A model generated the notes under the pieces. It saw nothing but the letters and a program-made list of their open reading frames with translations, did not search any database and was not told where the DNA came from. 64,000 bases of DNA from an uncultured Eubacterium sp. (GTDB lineage Bacteria > Bacillota > Clostridia > Lachnospirales > Lachnospiraceae). Position 1 is the stretch's first letter. Each line of letters starts with the position of its first letter. The position numbers were made by a program, and so were the translations under genes. Positions 35,599 through 44,897 of the stretch are shown one piece after another. Location: the NCBI GenBank assembly GCA_910586225.1, contig CAJUIL010000014.1, positions 24,935 through 88,934 of the forward strand. Direction: 5' to 3'.

Positions 35599-36945
35599 TC
35601 ATGCGCCTTCATAGACAAATTTATACTGACACCCATCTCTGTAGCCGTAGCCGTACGGCAACTGCACCCCTATTTCATCTTTAATATATTGGCTTACGAA
35701 ATCCAAATCATTTACCTGAAGGATTGAATCAACATCCAAATGTTTGTAAAGCTCATTACGAGTCGCCTGCACCAGCTGCTCTCCTTCATAGACCAACTCC
35801 CATTCAGTTACATCATTGACTGCGGTGGATACAAGCTTCCCGTTCTCCCCGTATGTATAACTGCGTACCCATTCATCAGTTTCGTTAAGATTCTCAAAAA
35901 CAGTTTCTTCCGCCACCTGTCCGTTTGCATCATAAGAAATAATCACCGAAGCCCTTATATCCCCGTCACTTATTTCCTTAATGGACCACGGTCGTCCCTC
36001 CTCGTCGTATTCGTATTCATATTCGGTTTCGTAATAATTATTACTACTGCTCCTACTCTTAAACACTTGATTTCCATATTCATCATACTGATAATTATAA
36101 ATTAACGCCTCATCTGCAATAGATAAAATCTGTCCATCTTCGCTGAATGAAACGGTTTCCCGACAAAACCTATCATTGCCTGACGAAGGAATGATTTCTG
36201 CTGTATCATCCCCATAGACAACGTCATAAATATCGTGATAGCCCTCATCATAGCTACCCTCTGCAGCGCTCACCAGCCGATTCTCATGATCATATGAATA
36301 CGATTGACCCCATGATCCATCCACATTCCAGCTCTTTAAAAGACTCTCGTTTGTATGAACCGTAATACCCTTAAAGTGATCTAAATGACTAATCCCGCTG
36401 TCAAAGCCTGGCTCATTCTTTAAATAAGCAAGCAAGTTAAAGCCTTTCACCTTATTTCCCGCTTCATCAGTCAGATATTCATATTGTAACTCACTTATTA
36501 CCTGACCAGACTTATCCACTAACACCCTTTTTATCAAATCCAGATCCTTATCATAATAATACGTTCTAGGTTCGCCTGTTTCTTCGTCATTCACGATCCC
36601 CATCCATTCTATCTGCTGTAAAAGACCGTGCACCTTTTCTTCCCCTTCCTGTGCTGTATCCGAACCATCAGATATTCCTTGCCCGTCTGATCCCGTTGTC
36701 TGGTCCTGTATATTTGTTTCATCTGGTACACTTGGCTCATCCTGCACTGTCGTATTATCCGATACTGCCGTATCATCCTGCACCGCCGTATCATCCGGTA
36801 CCGTTGTCGTATTATCCTCCTCAAATTCGTTCTGTGAAACAACCGTATCCTGCGAAACCTGTTTTGGCTTCCCACAGCCTGACAAGAGAAACATTCCGCT
36901 AAGTGCCGCTACAGATAAAAAATAAATAAAATTTTTCCTTTTCAT
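35599..36945 (-). CDS. Lipoprotein with YD/RHS-like repeats
   Basis: 448 aa. Lipobox LLSGCG at about residue 24, a Thr/Asp/Val-rich low-complexity linker (about 35-105, repeats of TVQDDTAV type), then beta-rich repeats with YD signatures (YDHENRLVSAAEG, YDEYGNQVFKS, YEYDEEGRPWSIKE, YGENGKLVSTA). Such repeats build beta-sheet shells as in RHS proteins, but no toxin tip is seen. It is first in a unit with the 764-aa lipoprotein. Confidence 0.8.
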   Translation of the reverse strand: MKRKNFIYFLSVAALSGMFLLSGCGKPKQVSQDTVVSQNEFEEDNTTTVPDDTAVQDDTAVSDNTTVQDEPSVPDETNIQDQTTGSDGQGISDGSDTAQEGEEKVHGLLQQIEWMGIVNDEETGEPRTYYYDKDLDLIKRVLVDKSGQVISELQYEYLTDEAGNKVKGFNLLAYLKNEPGFDSGISHLDHFKGITVHTNESLLKSWNVDGSWGQSYSYDHENRLVSAAEGSYDEGYHDIYDVVYGDDTAEIIPSSGNDRFCRETVSFSEDGQILSIADEALIYNYQYDEYGNQVFKSRSSSNNYYETEYEYEYDEEGRPWSIKEISDGDIRASVIISYDANGQVAEETVFENLNETDEWVRSYTYGENGKLVSTAVNDVTEWELVYEGEQLVQATRNELYKHLDVDSILQVNDLDFVSQYIKDEIGVQLPYGYGYRDGCQYKFVYEGA

Positions 36946-37273
36946 AATTAAGATCCCCTATTCTACTCCTATGTAAAACTGCTGAGCTACAACTTTCTAA
37001 ATACTATTTTTGAACGAAAACTTTCTAAATCCAAAAAACAAGCACACCTCCTTTTCAGCATTTCACGATACATACAATATCCGAAAAAATTTTATGAAGT
37101 ACGACTAACTGTGATATCGTTAACTTCATTCTACCCCCCCCCACAAACTATTTGTCAATAGAAATTTGCAAAACTCCCAAAACAAAAATGTGCCGCTCTC
37201 ATTGACAAAGTACACTTGATGTACTAACATAAATAGTACATTTTGCAGGCTCAATCTCAACACAAAGCGAAAA
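36946..37273. other. Intergenic region upstream of the lipoprotein pair
   Basis: AT-rich DNA with a run of nine C residues (37134-37142). It must hold the minus-strand promoter of the lipoprotein unit; no clear box pair was found by eye. No gene is supported. Confidence 0.5.
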
Positions 37274-37428
37274 TTTCCAATACGTTCTAGTGAAATGGGA
37301 ATGCTGATATATCTTTTAAAACAAGTGGAGAAAAAACGCCTAATGCTGTAGCAAATTTTTTTAAGGTTACAAAGTCTATGGCTACAAATATGGCAACTTC
37401 TTTACTTCACAAAGGATATATTTACTGA
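37274..37428 (+). pseudogene. MarR-family regulator fragment
   Basis: Reads FPIRSSEMGMLIYLLK in one frame, then after a one-base shift TSGEKTPNAVANFFKVTKSM and ATNMATSLLHKGYIY before a stop. This is the middle of a MarR winged helix. Start, wing and C-terminus are missing. It abuts the NmrA-like remnant. Confidence 0.65.
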
Positions 37429-38125
37429 TCATAAAACGTTTCCTAATGCTTTAAAAGATATTGACCGGGTATTTATCATGCGACCTCCCCACTTGGGAAA
37501 TCCAGAAGATCTGAAGCCTTTTATTGACGTTTTGAGAGAAGGTGGCAAGATAAGGCTTGTCGGTTTCTTATCCTTGATAGGAGTTGAAAATAACCCATTC
37601 CCTCCGCATCATAAAATCGAGAAATATATTGAATATGCCAGTCTTCCATATTGTCATATTCGCCCCAGCTTTTTTATGCAGAACATCAGCGGTGTACACG
37701 CTATTGAAATTAAGCATTTTAATAAGATCGTCGTTCCTGTAAAAAAATCGTTAACCAGTTTTATAGACGCAGAGGATGTTGGAGAAATTACAGCCAAAGT
37801 CTTATGTGAGCCGGAATTACATCAGGGTAAAACTTATTCTATAACAGGCGCAGAAGCAATCGACTACTGGCAGGTAGCTAAAATCTTGTCAAAAGAATTA
37901 GAGAGAGAAATCATATATACGAATCCTGATCCATCATTTGCAAAAAAGTACTGGTTAAAGATCAGAGGTTTGGATCAAGATTATTGTACGGTTATGGGAA
38001 TGCTCTATATGATGACACGTTTAGGAACGGCAAAGAAAGTCACTCCTGTTTTTGAACAGGTTATGGGAAAAAAACCTCGGACATTTCAGCAGTTTGTTAA
38101 AAAAAATTTAGCATTTTGGCAATAG
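37427..38125 (+). pseudogene. NmrA-like NAD(P)-binding protein, N-terminally truncated
   Basis: The frame DHKTFPNALKDIDRVFIMRP, then PHLGNPEDLKPFIDVLREGG, onward to 38125 is an NmrA/HSCARG-type atypical short-chain dehydrogenase fold. It keeps the C-terminal substrate half (SFIDAEDVGEITAKVLCEPE). The N-terminal GxxGxxG Rossmann loop (about 60 residues) is gone and replaced by the MarR fragment. An ATG at 37478 could start a 215-aa product, but it would lack the cofactor loop. Confidence 0.72.
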
Positions 38126-38533
38126 AAAGTAAGCGGGAGAAAATGACTATTACATTTTCATATTTGCAGCAAGGTATTATGGCATTTTACAATTAGAAAG
38201 GAAAACGTATTAGAGCCAATGATGAGTCACTTGTATGCCACTTCTGTTATGCTTCACTTCTGCTCGTGATAGTGAAGCTGCTTATGAAACTGTTAAAGTA
38301 TCAATCATGTTCATTCACATTTTTTGAAACAGCTCGTTTTATACAGAAAAATAAAGTGTGCAGTTAGATTTGCTGTATTTCTAACTTACACACTTATTTT
38401 ACACTCCCAACAAGATATTGACCCATTGCTCCCCCAATCAAGGAAAGGGACTTTGTTCAATCCTGCAAGCATTCCGCACGCAATAGAATATTCTGTATAT
38501 TTTGTGATAGTTACTCTGAATGTTAAATATTAT
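38126..38533. other. Intergenic region between the NmrA remnant and rdrB
   Basis: About 410 AT-rich bases between convergent units. Short frames show no known protein. No convincing terminator for rdrB was found by eye; it marks the downstream border of the RADAR pair. Confidence 0.45.
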
Positions 38534-41236
38534 CTACATACTTTCGATCAACTCATCCAATTTTTTCAGCAACAGTTCATCCGGCTCCTGGTGGTGAATA
38601 AAGGAGCTGTCCATCCCATTCCTCCTCAGCCTGTCAATCCATTGCAGCGCTGCCTCTCGGCTAATGTTTTGCTCCAACATACCATAATAAATATATGCCA
38701 GTTCATTTGATACATTTGTATTAAAGACCGCCGGGTCATCGGAATTGATGCAGACAATTACATTCTGGACATCGTTTATCTGATTCATTTGGTATAACTG
38801 GTTTTCCTCCACCACATCCAAACCAGCAATCGCTGTATTGGAAGAGGGATTTACTTCTATAATAATACCTTTTCTCCCCAGCTTTTTCTTCAATATTTTC
38901 TGCAGCTCCTCTACAATCAGCAAATCCTGTTCTGTGATTTCATAATGAATGGGCCTTTCCATCTCTTTCACAAATTGTATACAGTGTCTAGCTGCTGCCA
39001 GCAGCGCAGAATCCCAGTGAATTTTCTTTCCTGCACATACCTTGCTGCAAAATTCCTTTTTTACCCTTTCATATGCTTGATCTTGAAAAACAAATAATCT
39101 GTGGTAACCTGATATCAGAAGCTCCAATGCAATTCCTTCCTGTTCTGTTACCGCGCATTCTTCTCTATTTCCGTAAATTTTCCCAGACAATTCATAGATC
39201 TGCTTCTCCATATACGCCAAAATAGTAGCTTGGAAATCACTATAATTTTTACTCAATGTATCATATGCCCATAGATAATTTTCCAATGCTTCTATCTGCG
39301 GAATGATGATAACCGGATTTTGATTTTTCCATTCCCTGGCGGAAATCCCAAGCGCAATTCCGTGGCCGATTCGATCTCCTGCATGAAATTTTAAATAATC
39401 CACAGCCTCGTCAATCCTTCTCAGCCCTGACAAAATATGCCGAAAATCTTCTCCCGCATGAAAAGTAAAACCAAGACTTTGCGTATAGTCTCCATACTCA
39501 TTTCTTCTTCCAATCTTTTCTATGCTGCTGTCTCTTGCTTTTTCATAGATTGGCGCAAATACCCAGACTGGCGTTGAATTTTCCAAACTTGCTGCATCTA
39601 TTCCCACCAAATATCTGCTCAACTCACTGTATTCTGACCTTAATTGAATGAAATTTTCAATCTGCTGTTGATAGCTTTGTTGGAGTTTGCCAAAGTGAAA
39701 ATACGAACAGTCGTCTTTTCCATTTTGAAAGCATTTCTCCGGCACTGACGAATCTGGCTTTTTCAGAAAATGAATCACCAATCCCACCTGGGGAATTTTA
39801 CGATATAGGATATATTCCTTTTTTTCATCATCATAATAGGAATAATCTTCCTTTAATATTTTCTGATACGCTTTCAGAAAACTCAGTAGTTCCTTTCTGA
39901 ACTTTGCGTAAGACATCGGTATGGAGGATCGAAATTCCACCTTAAATAAATCCTGATTCTGTAACTGTTCTCGCATTGCAGTTTCCCAAAAATTTTTTAT
40001 ATTCGCATGGCTCAAAGCAGAATTTACACCATAATGCTCCTGCTGAAAATAATCCAGTCCTTTTATTGTCTTCTGCTGCACGCTCACATGGAACAAATAA
40101 TTCCTGACCCTCAAATACTGCATCAAACATTGCTTCATATCCCATGTCATTTTTTCGTTCATCATCATGTATAACGCATAATATAAAAAAACATTTTCAT
40201 CCATAGTATGAAGTTCAGAATCTTCATTTAAAATAGATGTACAAAAACGTTCCTCGGAAAAAGGCTCCTGCTGAATTTCTTTAAGGCTGTCCCAAAGCCC
40301 TATATAATAAGCAGTAATTTCTTTTTCATCTTTATCCTCATAATTATCTCTGAAAAATTTCTCAAACATCTGTCCTTCCTGAAATTTTTCAATCAGCTCC
40401 TCCACTTTTTCTCCATATGCATTTGGTCCAGACTTCTGCCCCTTAATCAAAACAGATGAAATTTCCAAAGCCAGATATGCCCTGACAATTCCACTGCCCA
40501 ATATGTAAAAAATCAATCGATTATTTTGCTCTTCTGTGCCGTCAATAAATTTCCGCTCCCAGAAAAAACTGCTGTCTTTTACCGTAAGCGGAGCCATCAG
40601 TGAGTCCCATATGCTTGAGAATGTTCTGGACACTCCTTTATGCAGGTGGTTCTCGGCAACTCCTTTCTCCAGAATTTTAGACAACTGCTGATCCGCCACC
40701 TCTATATTACCATAAAAGTAATCCAGACATCTAGCATCCAGTTCTTCCTGATTAATGATCATATAGACAATCCCAATTACGTCCATCGGAATGTGACAGT
40801 TCAGGCTGTGAAACAAAGTTACCTTGTTATGATTTGCAAATCCACCAAATAACTCCTTATCGTTTTTATTCCTCCAATACTTAAAAACGATTCGTCCATC
40901 TCTGTGAGAAATTAAAGCTGCCGCCATCTTTTCCATAATATATTGGTACAGCTGTAAAGCATTGTCAAAACCTTTTTCTCCATCTACATAACCATAATAA
41001 AGATAGCACTTTTCCAGATACAAATATATTTCATCATAGGAATAAATATTGTAGTTTCGACGGATATAGCTGATCAACTGGCTTTTCAGACGTTTTCGTA
41101 TATCTTCTGCTTTCTTTTTCTCTCCCGCTTTTACAGCAAAAATATATTCATTGATAAGATCTTCCCGGAATGCTTCCATGGACGTAAACGGATAACATAA
41201 AACCCCCAGAAAGCGGTTGATAGAATCATTCATCAT
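38534..41236 (-). CDS. rdrB: RADAR anti-phage system adenosine deaminase RdrB
   Basis: 900 aa, far longer than purine-salvage adenosine deaminases (about 340 aa). All active-site elements of the deaminase fold are present in order but spread over the protein: metal ligands in NHLHKG (His197, His199), FHAGED (His593, Glu596), RIGHG (His625), IEVNPSSN (793-800) and INSDDPAVF (Asp833, Asp834). Long helical inserts separate them, as in RdrB. In known RADAR systems RdrB assembles a dodecameric shell that converts adenosine (in RNA or as ATP/dATP) to inosine during phage infection. It follows rdrA by 15 bases, clearly one operon. Confidence 0.93.
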   Translation of the reverse strand: MMNDSINRFLGVLCYPFTSMEAFREDLINEYIFAVKAGEKKKAEDIRKRLKSQLISYIRRNYNIYSYDEIYLYLEKCYLYYGYVDGEKGFDNALQLYQYIMEKMAAALISHRDGRIVFKYWRNKNDKELFGGFANHNKVTLFHSLNCHIPMDVIGIVYMIINQEELDARCLDYFYGNIEVADQQLSKILEKGVAENHLHKGVSRTFSSIWDSLMAPLTVKDSSFFWERKFIDGTEEQNNRLIFYILGSGIVRAYLALEISSVLIKGQKSGPNAYGEKVEELIEKFQEGQMFEKFFRDNYEDKDEKEITAYYIGLWDSLKEIQQEPFSEERFCTSILNEDSELHTMDENVFLYYALYMMMNEKMTWDMKQCLMQYLRVRNYLFHVSVQQKTIKGLDYFQQEHYGVNSALSHANIKNFWETAMREQLQNQDLFKVEFRSSIPMSYAKFRKELLSFLKAYQKILKEDYSYYDDEKKEYILYRKIPQVGLVIHFLKKPDSSVPEKCFQNGKDDCSYFHFGKLQQSYQQQIENFIQLRSEYSELSRYLVGIDAASLENSTPVWVFAPIYEKARDSSIEKIGRRNEYGDYTQSLGFTFHAGEDFRHILSGLRRIDEAVDYLKFHAGDRIGHGIALGISAREWKNQNPVIIIPQIEALENYLWAYDTLSKNYSDFQATILAYMEKQIYELSGKIYGNREECAVTEQEGIALELLISGYHRLFVFQDQAYERVKKEFCSKVCAGKKIHWDSALLAAARHCIQFVKEMERPIHYEITEQDLLIVEELQKILKKKLGRKGIIIEVNPSSNTAIAGLDVVEENQLYQMNQINDVQNVIVCINSDDPAVFNTNVSNELAYIYYGMLEQNISREAALQWIDRLRRNGMDSSFIHHQEPDELLLKKLDELIESM

Positions 41237-41251
41237 GATATTTACCTCTGC

Positions 41252-44200
41252 TTATTCATTGACTTTAAATAACTCTTCAAAGTCTTTAGAATCTATTTTT
41301 TGTTCTAAGTTCTTATTCAATTCATCTATAAAATTCTCCAATACCTGTCTGTCAGCCTCCTTATGTGCGTCTGGTAATTTTTTCGCTATTTCTGATAACA
41401 AACGGGCATTCTGTATAATATTCTTACTCTGCTCTGCTTCCATTTTGTATTTATACAGACATTGTAAAAGAAACGCAAAATAAGAATGCCTCTTAACCCA
41501 TGTATCCCAGTCCAGCTCATCTGGCTCAACTTCTGTATTTTGCATTTTTGGCTCAGCTGATGCTTTTTGCAATTCATTTAAAATCTGCTGCGCTTCATAT
41601 TGCCCATACCGGACACGGTTATTTCCGGCTAATTTGCCTAGCTCCTTGATTACTTTTCCGTATGTCTCAAAAGACATTCCTTCCTGAAAGCCTTCTTCTT
41701 TTTTATCATCAAGACACCGTGAGACATTATTTCGTATGCATTTGGCCTTCGTATTAGATACGCCAGCATATATTTTTTGTAAATTTTCCCAGCTCTCCTC
41801 GGCGTCACTTGTCTTTAATTTCCAATGTTTACCACCTTCCACAGCTTTTTGGATAAATTCAAGATACCTATCTACCATCCTTTTTAAATAAACTGCTGCA
41901 TTCTCCGCAGCTTCTACCTGCCAAAGTATGCCTGAATGTATCGCCTTTAAAACTTCTGCCTTTCTTTTCAGATCTTCTCTATCTTTATCTTCTTTGATCT
42001 CCTTTTCCCCTTCCTCTTTAGATTTATCCGCAACATACAAATTATCAAAATAAATCTCTTTCCACTCTTCTTCAATTTCATCCTGATCCTGCGCTGCCAA
42101 AATTCTAGCCAATGTATTTGACAGAATCCGATTCATTGTTCTTTTTTCTTCCCACGATCCATCCTTGACAACCGCATTTATTTCATCACTAAATATTCTT
42201 ATCACAATGTTTTGTGCGACAGAACTTGACAGTTGATTTCGGATATATGCAAATTCTTTCCAAAAAACCGGGTAATGCCTGGCAATTATTTCCAATGTCG
42301 TTTTCGAATTTACCTTTGCTATTGATGAAAAAGACTTCCACATGGCAATTACAACATCCTGCTCCAATTCTGCTGTGGAAATTATATCGGCATTTGATAC
42401 GTCCGATGCTCTATCTTCATACAATCTCAATATTCTATCTAACGGGAGATTTTTATAGTATGCCAAATTCAGTATCAAATCTCCCTTTAACAGAAAGCTG
42501 CCGTTTACATCCTTTAGCTTCATATCTTGCAGCGCCGGGTATTCCTTGATCCCTTTCCTTTGCGCCTCATCTTTTGATCTTTTCTTATCTACGCTTTCCC
42601 ATCCGTAATTGGAAACCTCCATCACCTTTTCCGCTATCACAGGATGGAAAAACAAGTCTTTCATTGCTTTATCCTTTAGATTTTTATAACATCCATCTTC
42701 TTTTATCTGCTCTTCATAATTATCCACTTCGTACAGAAGCCTGGCCGCAAAATCCACCAGAATAAACAAAGAAAACCTTTCTACGGGATCTGTTATCTCA
42801 TATTCTTCCCGACCTTGGGAATGGTCCGCCGGATCCTTACTCTTATAAATGACTGCCTCCGCATTATCAAAAAACACTTTGCTGTCTGTATTTGTCCCTA
42901 TATGGAAAAAATTCAACTGTATATCGGTTCTATATTTGTTATAAATTGGTTTGGAAGATATGATCGTATCCAGCAGCAATTTCTTTTCTTTGGAATAATC
43001 CTTCCCTTGTTCTTTCTTTTCCGTTGAAATTTCGCCCAGAACATTATAGACATTATTCAGGCCGCGGGAAGTATTGTCAAATAAATGATACGTATAGGGC
43101 AGATTCCGTTTCTCGCTTTCTTCCTGCTTTTCATCCTCCATGTCCTGCCTGATCTGCGCATAGCAAAAAAAAGCTGGATCAACCCACCCCTTTAATTTCT
43201 CAACCAAAAGTTCGGAAAGCGTAATTCCCGCTTTCTGTCCTTTCTCATTTGCTTCATCAGGGAGCGCTTCTTTTCTCTGAATCTCTTCCCGCTCTGTAAT
43301 GCAGTAATTTCCCTTTTCCTCTAAAGACCAGAATTTAATGTGATACCTGTATGCAGGAGGAATGATCTTTTTCAAATATTCATAAGCAAGCTTCTGTTTG
43401 CTGTCAAGCAGCGTATTGCTGCCTATTTTCTTATCCAGAATATCCTTGTTCAGCACATTTTCCTGTCTAAGAAAATCTAATGTCAATGCTTCCTCAAATG
43501 TCTCAAGATCCCCTGAAATAAAAGTGACAATATTTTCATTGGACAGATAGGAAAGCAGCGTCTTTACAACATCCGCACACCGATATGTGCTTAAATCAAT
43601 ATCGTCTATAAAAAGGAAAAGAAGGCTGCCATCCTGTCTCCCTGCATCTACCAATTCGTCAACCAGTTCATGAAATTTATTGATAAATTCCGTATCCGAA
43701 TTAAATACACTCGTTGAGCGGTTTACATAATCATTCTCCGTCGTGTATTGGCTGATCAGGATATCCCGGTATTCTTTCTGGATATAGGTATACTGCTTGA
43801 TCACTTCATCATACTTTTTCCGAAGCTCAGTTTTCTTAATGCAATCGACGTTACTTTTTTTCTGCCTTTTTTTCTCTTGCTCGTCCCTTTCCTTTATTAC
43901 TTCATTCAGCATTCCCAGAACGGTTGCCATCAACGTACCGGATTCCGACATATTCTCTGGAACGATGATGGGAAGGATAATATCATGCAGCGTATGCTTG
44001 TTCTTTTCCAGCTGAACACGAATTGTCTTTAAAATAGATGTCTTACCTGCTCCTCGGACACCTATGATTCCTATATTGTTGGTTTTTTGATCTTTATCTC
44101 CGCCATTTACCTTTTGTCCTTTCGAGTTGCCTATAAAAGTTTTTTCTGTACGAAACTGATCTATCTGATAATAGATCCGATTGTAATTTGGCATAATTAA

Positions 44201-44266
44201 TTCGGCCTCTAAATCCGACAGGCATCTCGCTCCTATTTTATTTTTACTTTCCTTTTGTTCATTCAT
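41252..44266 (-). CDS. rdrA: RADAR anti-phage system ATPase RdrA
   Basis: 1004 aa. After an RdrA-like N-terminus (CLSDLEAELIMPNYNRIYYQ) comes a P-loop ATPase core: Walker A GVRGAGKTS (69-77), and Walker B LLFLFIDDIDLS (215-226). The last 550 residues are helical and charged. In described systems RdrA is a ring-shaped ATPase that associates with the RdrB shell and is needed for defence. The start has AAGGGGGAA upstream. The gene is visibly richer in A and T than housekeeping neighbours, a sign of horizontal transfer. No third RADAR component (SLATT or Csx27-like membrane protein) is evident. Confidence 0.93.
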   Translation of the reverse strand: MNEQKESKNKIGARCLSDLEAELIMPNYNRIYYQIDQFRTEKTFIGNSKGQKVNGGDKDQKTNNIGIIGVRGAGKTSILKTIRVQLEKNKHTLHDIILPIIVPENMSESGTLMATVLGMLNEVIKERDEQEKKRQKKSNVDCIKKTELRKKYDEVIKQYTYIQKEYRDILISQYTTENDYVNRSTSVFNSDTEFINKFHELVDELVDAGRQDGSLLFLFIDDIDLSTYRCADVVKTLLSYLSNENIVTFISGDLETFEEALTLDFLRQENVLNKDILDKKIGSNTLLDSKQKLAYEYLKKIIPPAYRYHIKFWSLEEKGNYCITEREEIQRKEALPDEANEKGQKAGITLSELLVEKLKGWVDPAFFCYAQIRQDMEDEKQEESEKRNLPYTYHLFDNTSRGLNNVYNVLGEISTEKKEQGKDYSKEKKLLLDTIISSKPIYNKYRTDIQLNFFHIGTNTDSKVFFDNAEAVIYKSKDPADHSQGREEYEITDPVERFSLFILVDFAARLLYEVDNYEEQIKEDGCYKNLKDKAMKDLFFHPVIAEKVMEVSNYGWESVDKKRSKDEAQRKGIKEYPALQDMKLKDVNGSFLLKGDLILNLAYYKNLPLDRILRLYEDRASDVSNADIISTAELEQDVVIAMWKSFSSIAKVNSKTTLEIIARHYPVFWKEFAYIRNQLSSSVAQNIVIRIFSDEINAVVKDGSWEEKRTMNRILSNTLARILAAQDQDEIEEEWKEIYFDNLYVADKSKEEGEKEIKEDKDREDLKRKAEVLKAIHSGILWQVEAAENAAVYLKRMVDRYLEFIQKAVEGGKHWKLKTSDAEESWENLQKIYAGVSNTKAKCIRNNVSRCLDDKKEEGFQEGMSFETYGKVIKELGKLAGNNRVRYGQYEAQQILNELQKASAEPKMQNTEVEPDELDWDTWVKRHSYFAFLLQCLYKYKMEAEQSKNIIQNARLLSEIAKKLPDAHKEADRQVLENFIDELNKNLEQKIDSKDFEELFKVNE

Positions 44267-44268
44267 CG

Positions 44269-44346
44269 TTATTCCCCCTTATACTTTTCCTTGCGTTTTC
44301 TCTTTTGACCAGCAAAGTGTAGAATAGAATTGAGACGATTACTCAT
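44269..44346 (-). CDS. Short leader ORF directly before rdrA
   Basis: 25 codons (MSNRLNSILHFAGQKRKRKE and five more residues) with GGGGAG five bases before its ATG. Its TAA lies two bases before the rdrA start, and the rdrA RBS is inside its last codons. Translating ribosomes could therefore feed rdrA. The same frame is open further upstream to about 44480 without a usual start codon, so it might also be the end of a truncated gene. Confidence 0.4.
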   Translation of the reverse strand: MSNRLNSILHFAGQKRKRKEKYKGE

Positions 44347-44848
44347 ATCTACTCCCCATACTGCTCCGCTAAACAGAGTCTTTGTACATGGAAACAGATT
44401 TTTTATAATAAATTCAAGAGAACGATCCTGCCATCGTCCTGTGTTTTCTATCAGTAATTCTTTGTTGTAATTATAACATACATTTTAACTAAATTTATGA
44501 AAAACAGCAAATGTAATTTATATAAGTTAATAGCCTTCTATTTATACTGGCAACCTGTCCCTCAGACACAACACCCAACCTCGATTGTGTCAGGTTAATA
44601 TCATACCATTCTGTCATTCAGCATCCCCGCCGTTTATCAGTAAGCATATTTTGACCAGCCAGACGAAAAAGCATTCTGCCGGCAAAAGGTCAGATCCGTA
44701 ATATAACAGAGCAGCCCCAAAAAACAGAATTTCAGAAATCCTTGTGGTAATTTTTTGCCAAGTTACTGAAATCTGCTGTGGATATGTAAAAATATGTTGA
44801 TCCCACACGCATTTTACTGTTTTCAGCAGTCAAAAATTATCAGGGCTA
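44347..44848. other. Upstream region of the RADAR operon
   Basis: About 500 bases. A minus-strand TTATAAT box (44470-44476) is a candidate -10 for rdrAB, without a good -35. A 64-codon minus-strand frame (44614-44808) has one hydrophobic stretch but no ribosome-binding site and no recognised family, so I do not call it as a gene. Confidence 0.4.
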
Positions 44849-44893
44849 AAAATCAGCGGAACACCTTGCTTTTACAGGCATCCCGCTGATTTT
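44849..44893 (-). terminator. Terminator of the S8 protease gene
   Basis: Stem of 11 perfect bases (AAAATCAGCGG and complement) extended by partly paired bases, four bases after the stop codon, with a T-run on the minus strand. Confidence 0.88.
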
Positions 44894-44897
44894 AACC

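Noticed and set aside
38534..41236. Ordinary adenosine deaminase of purine salvage
   Set aside because: Length (900 aa), the widely spaced active-site motifs and the adjacent rdrA-like ATPase do not fit add-type enzymes.
44614..44808. 64-codon membrane-like frame as a RADAR accessory protein
   Set aside because: No ribosome-binding site and only one hydrophobic stretch; no match to SLATT or Csx27 features by eye.
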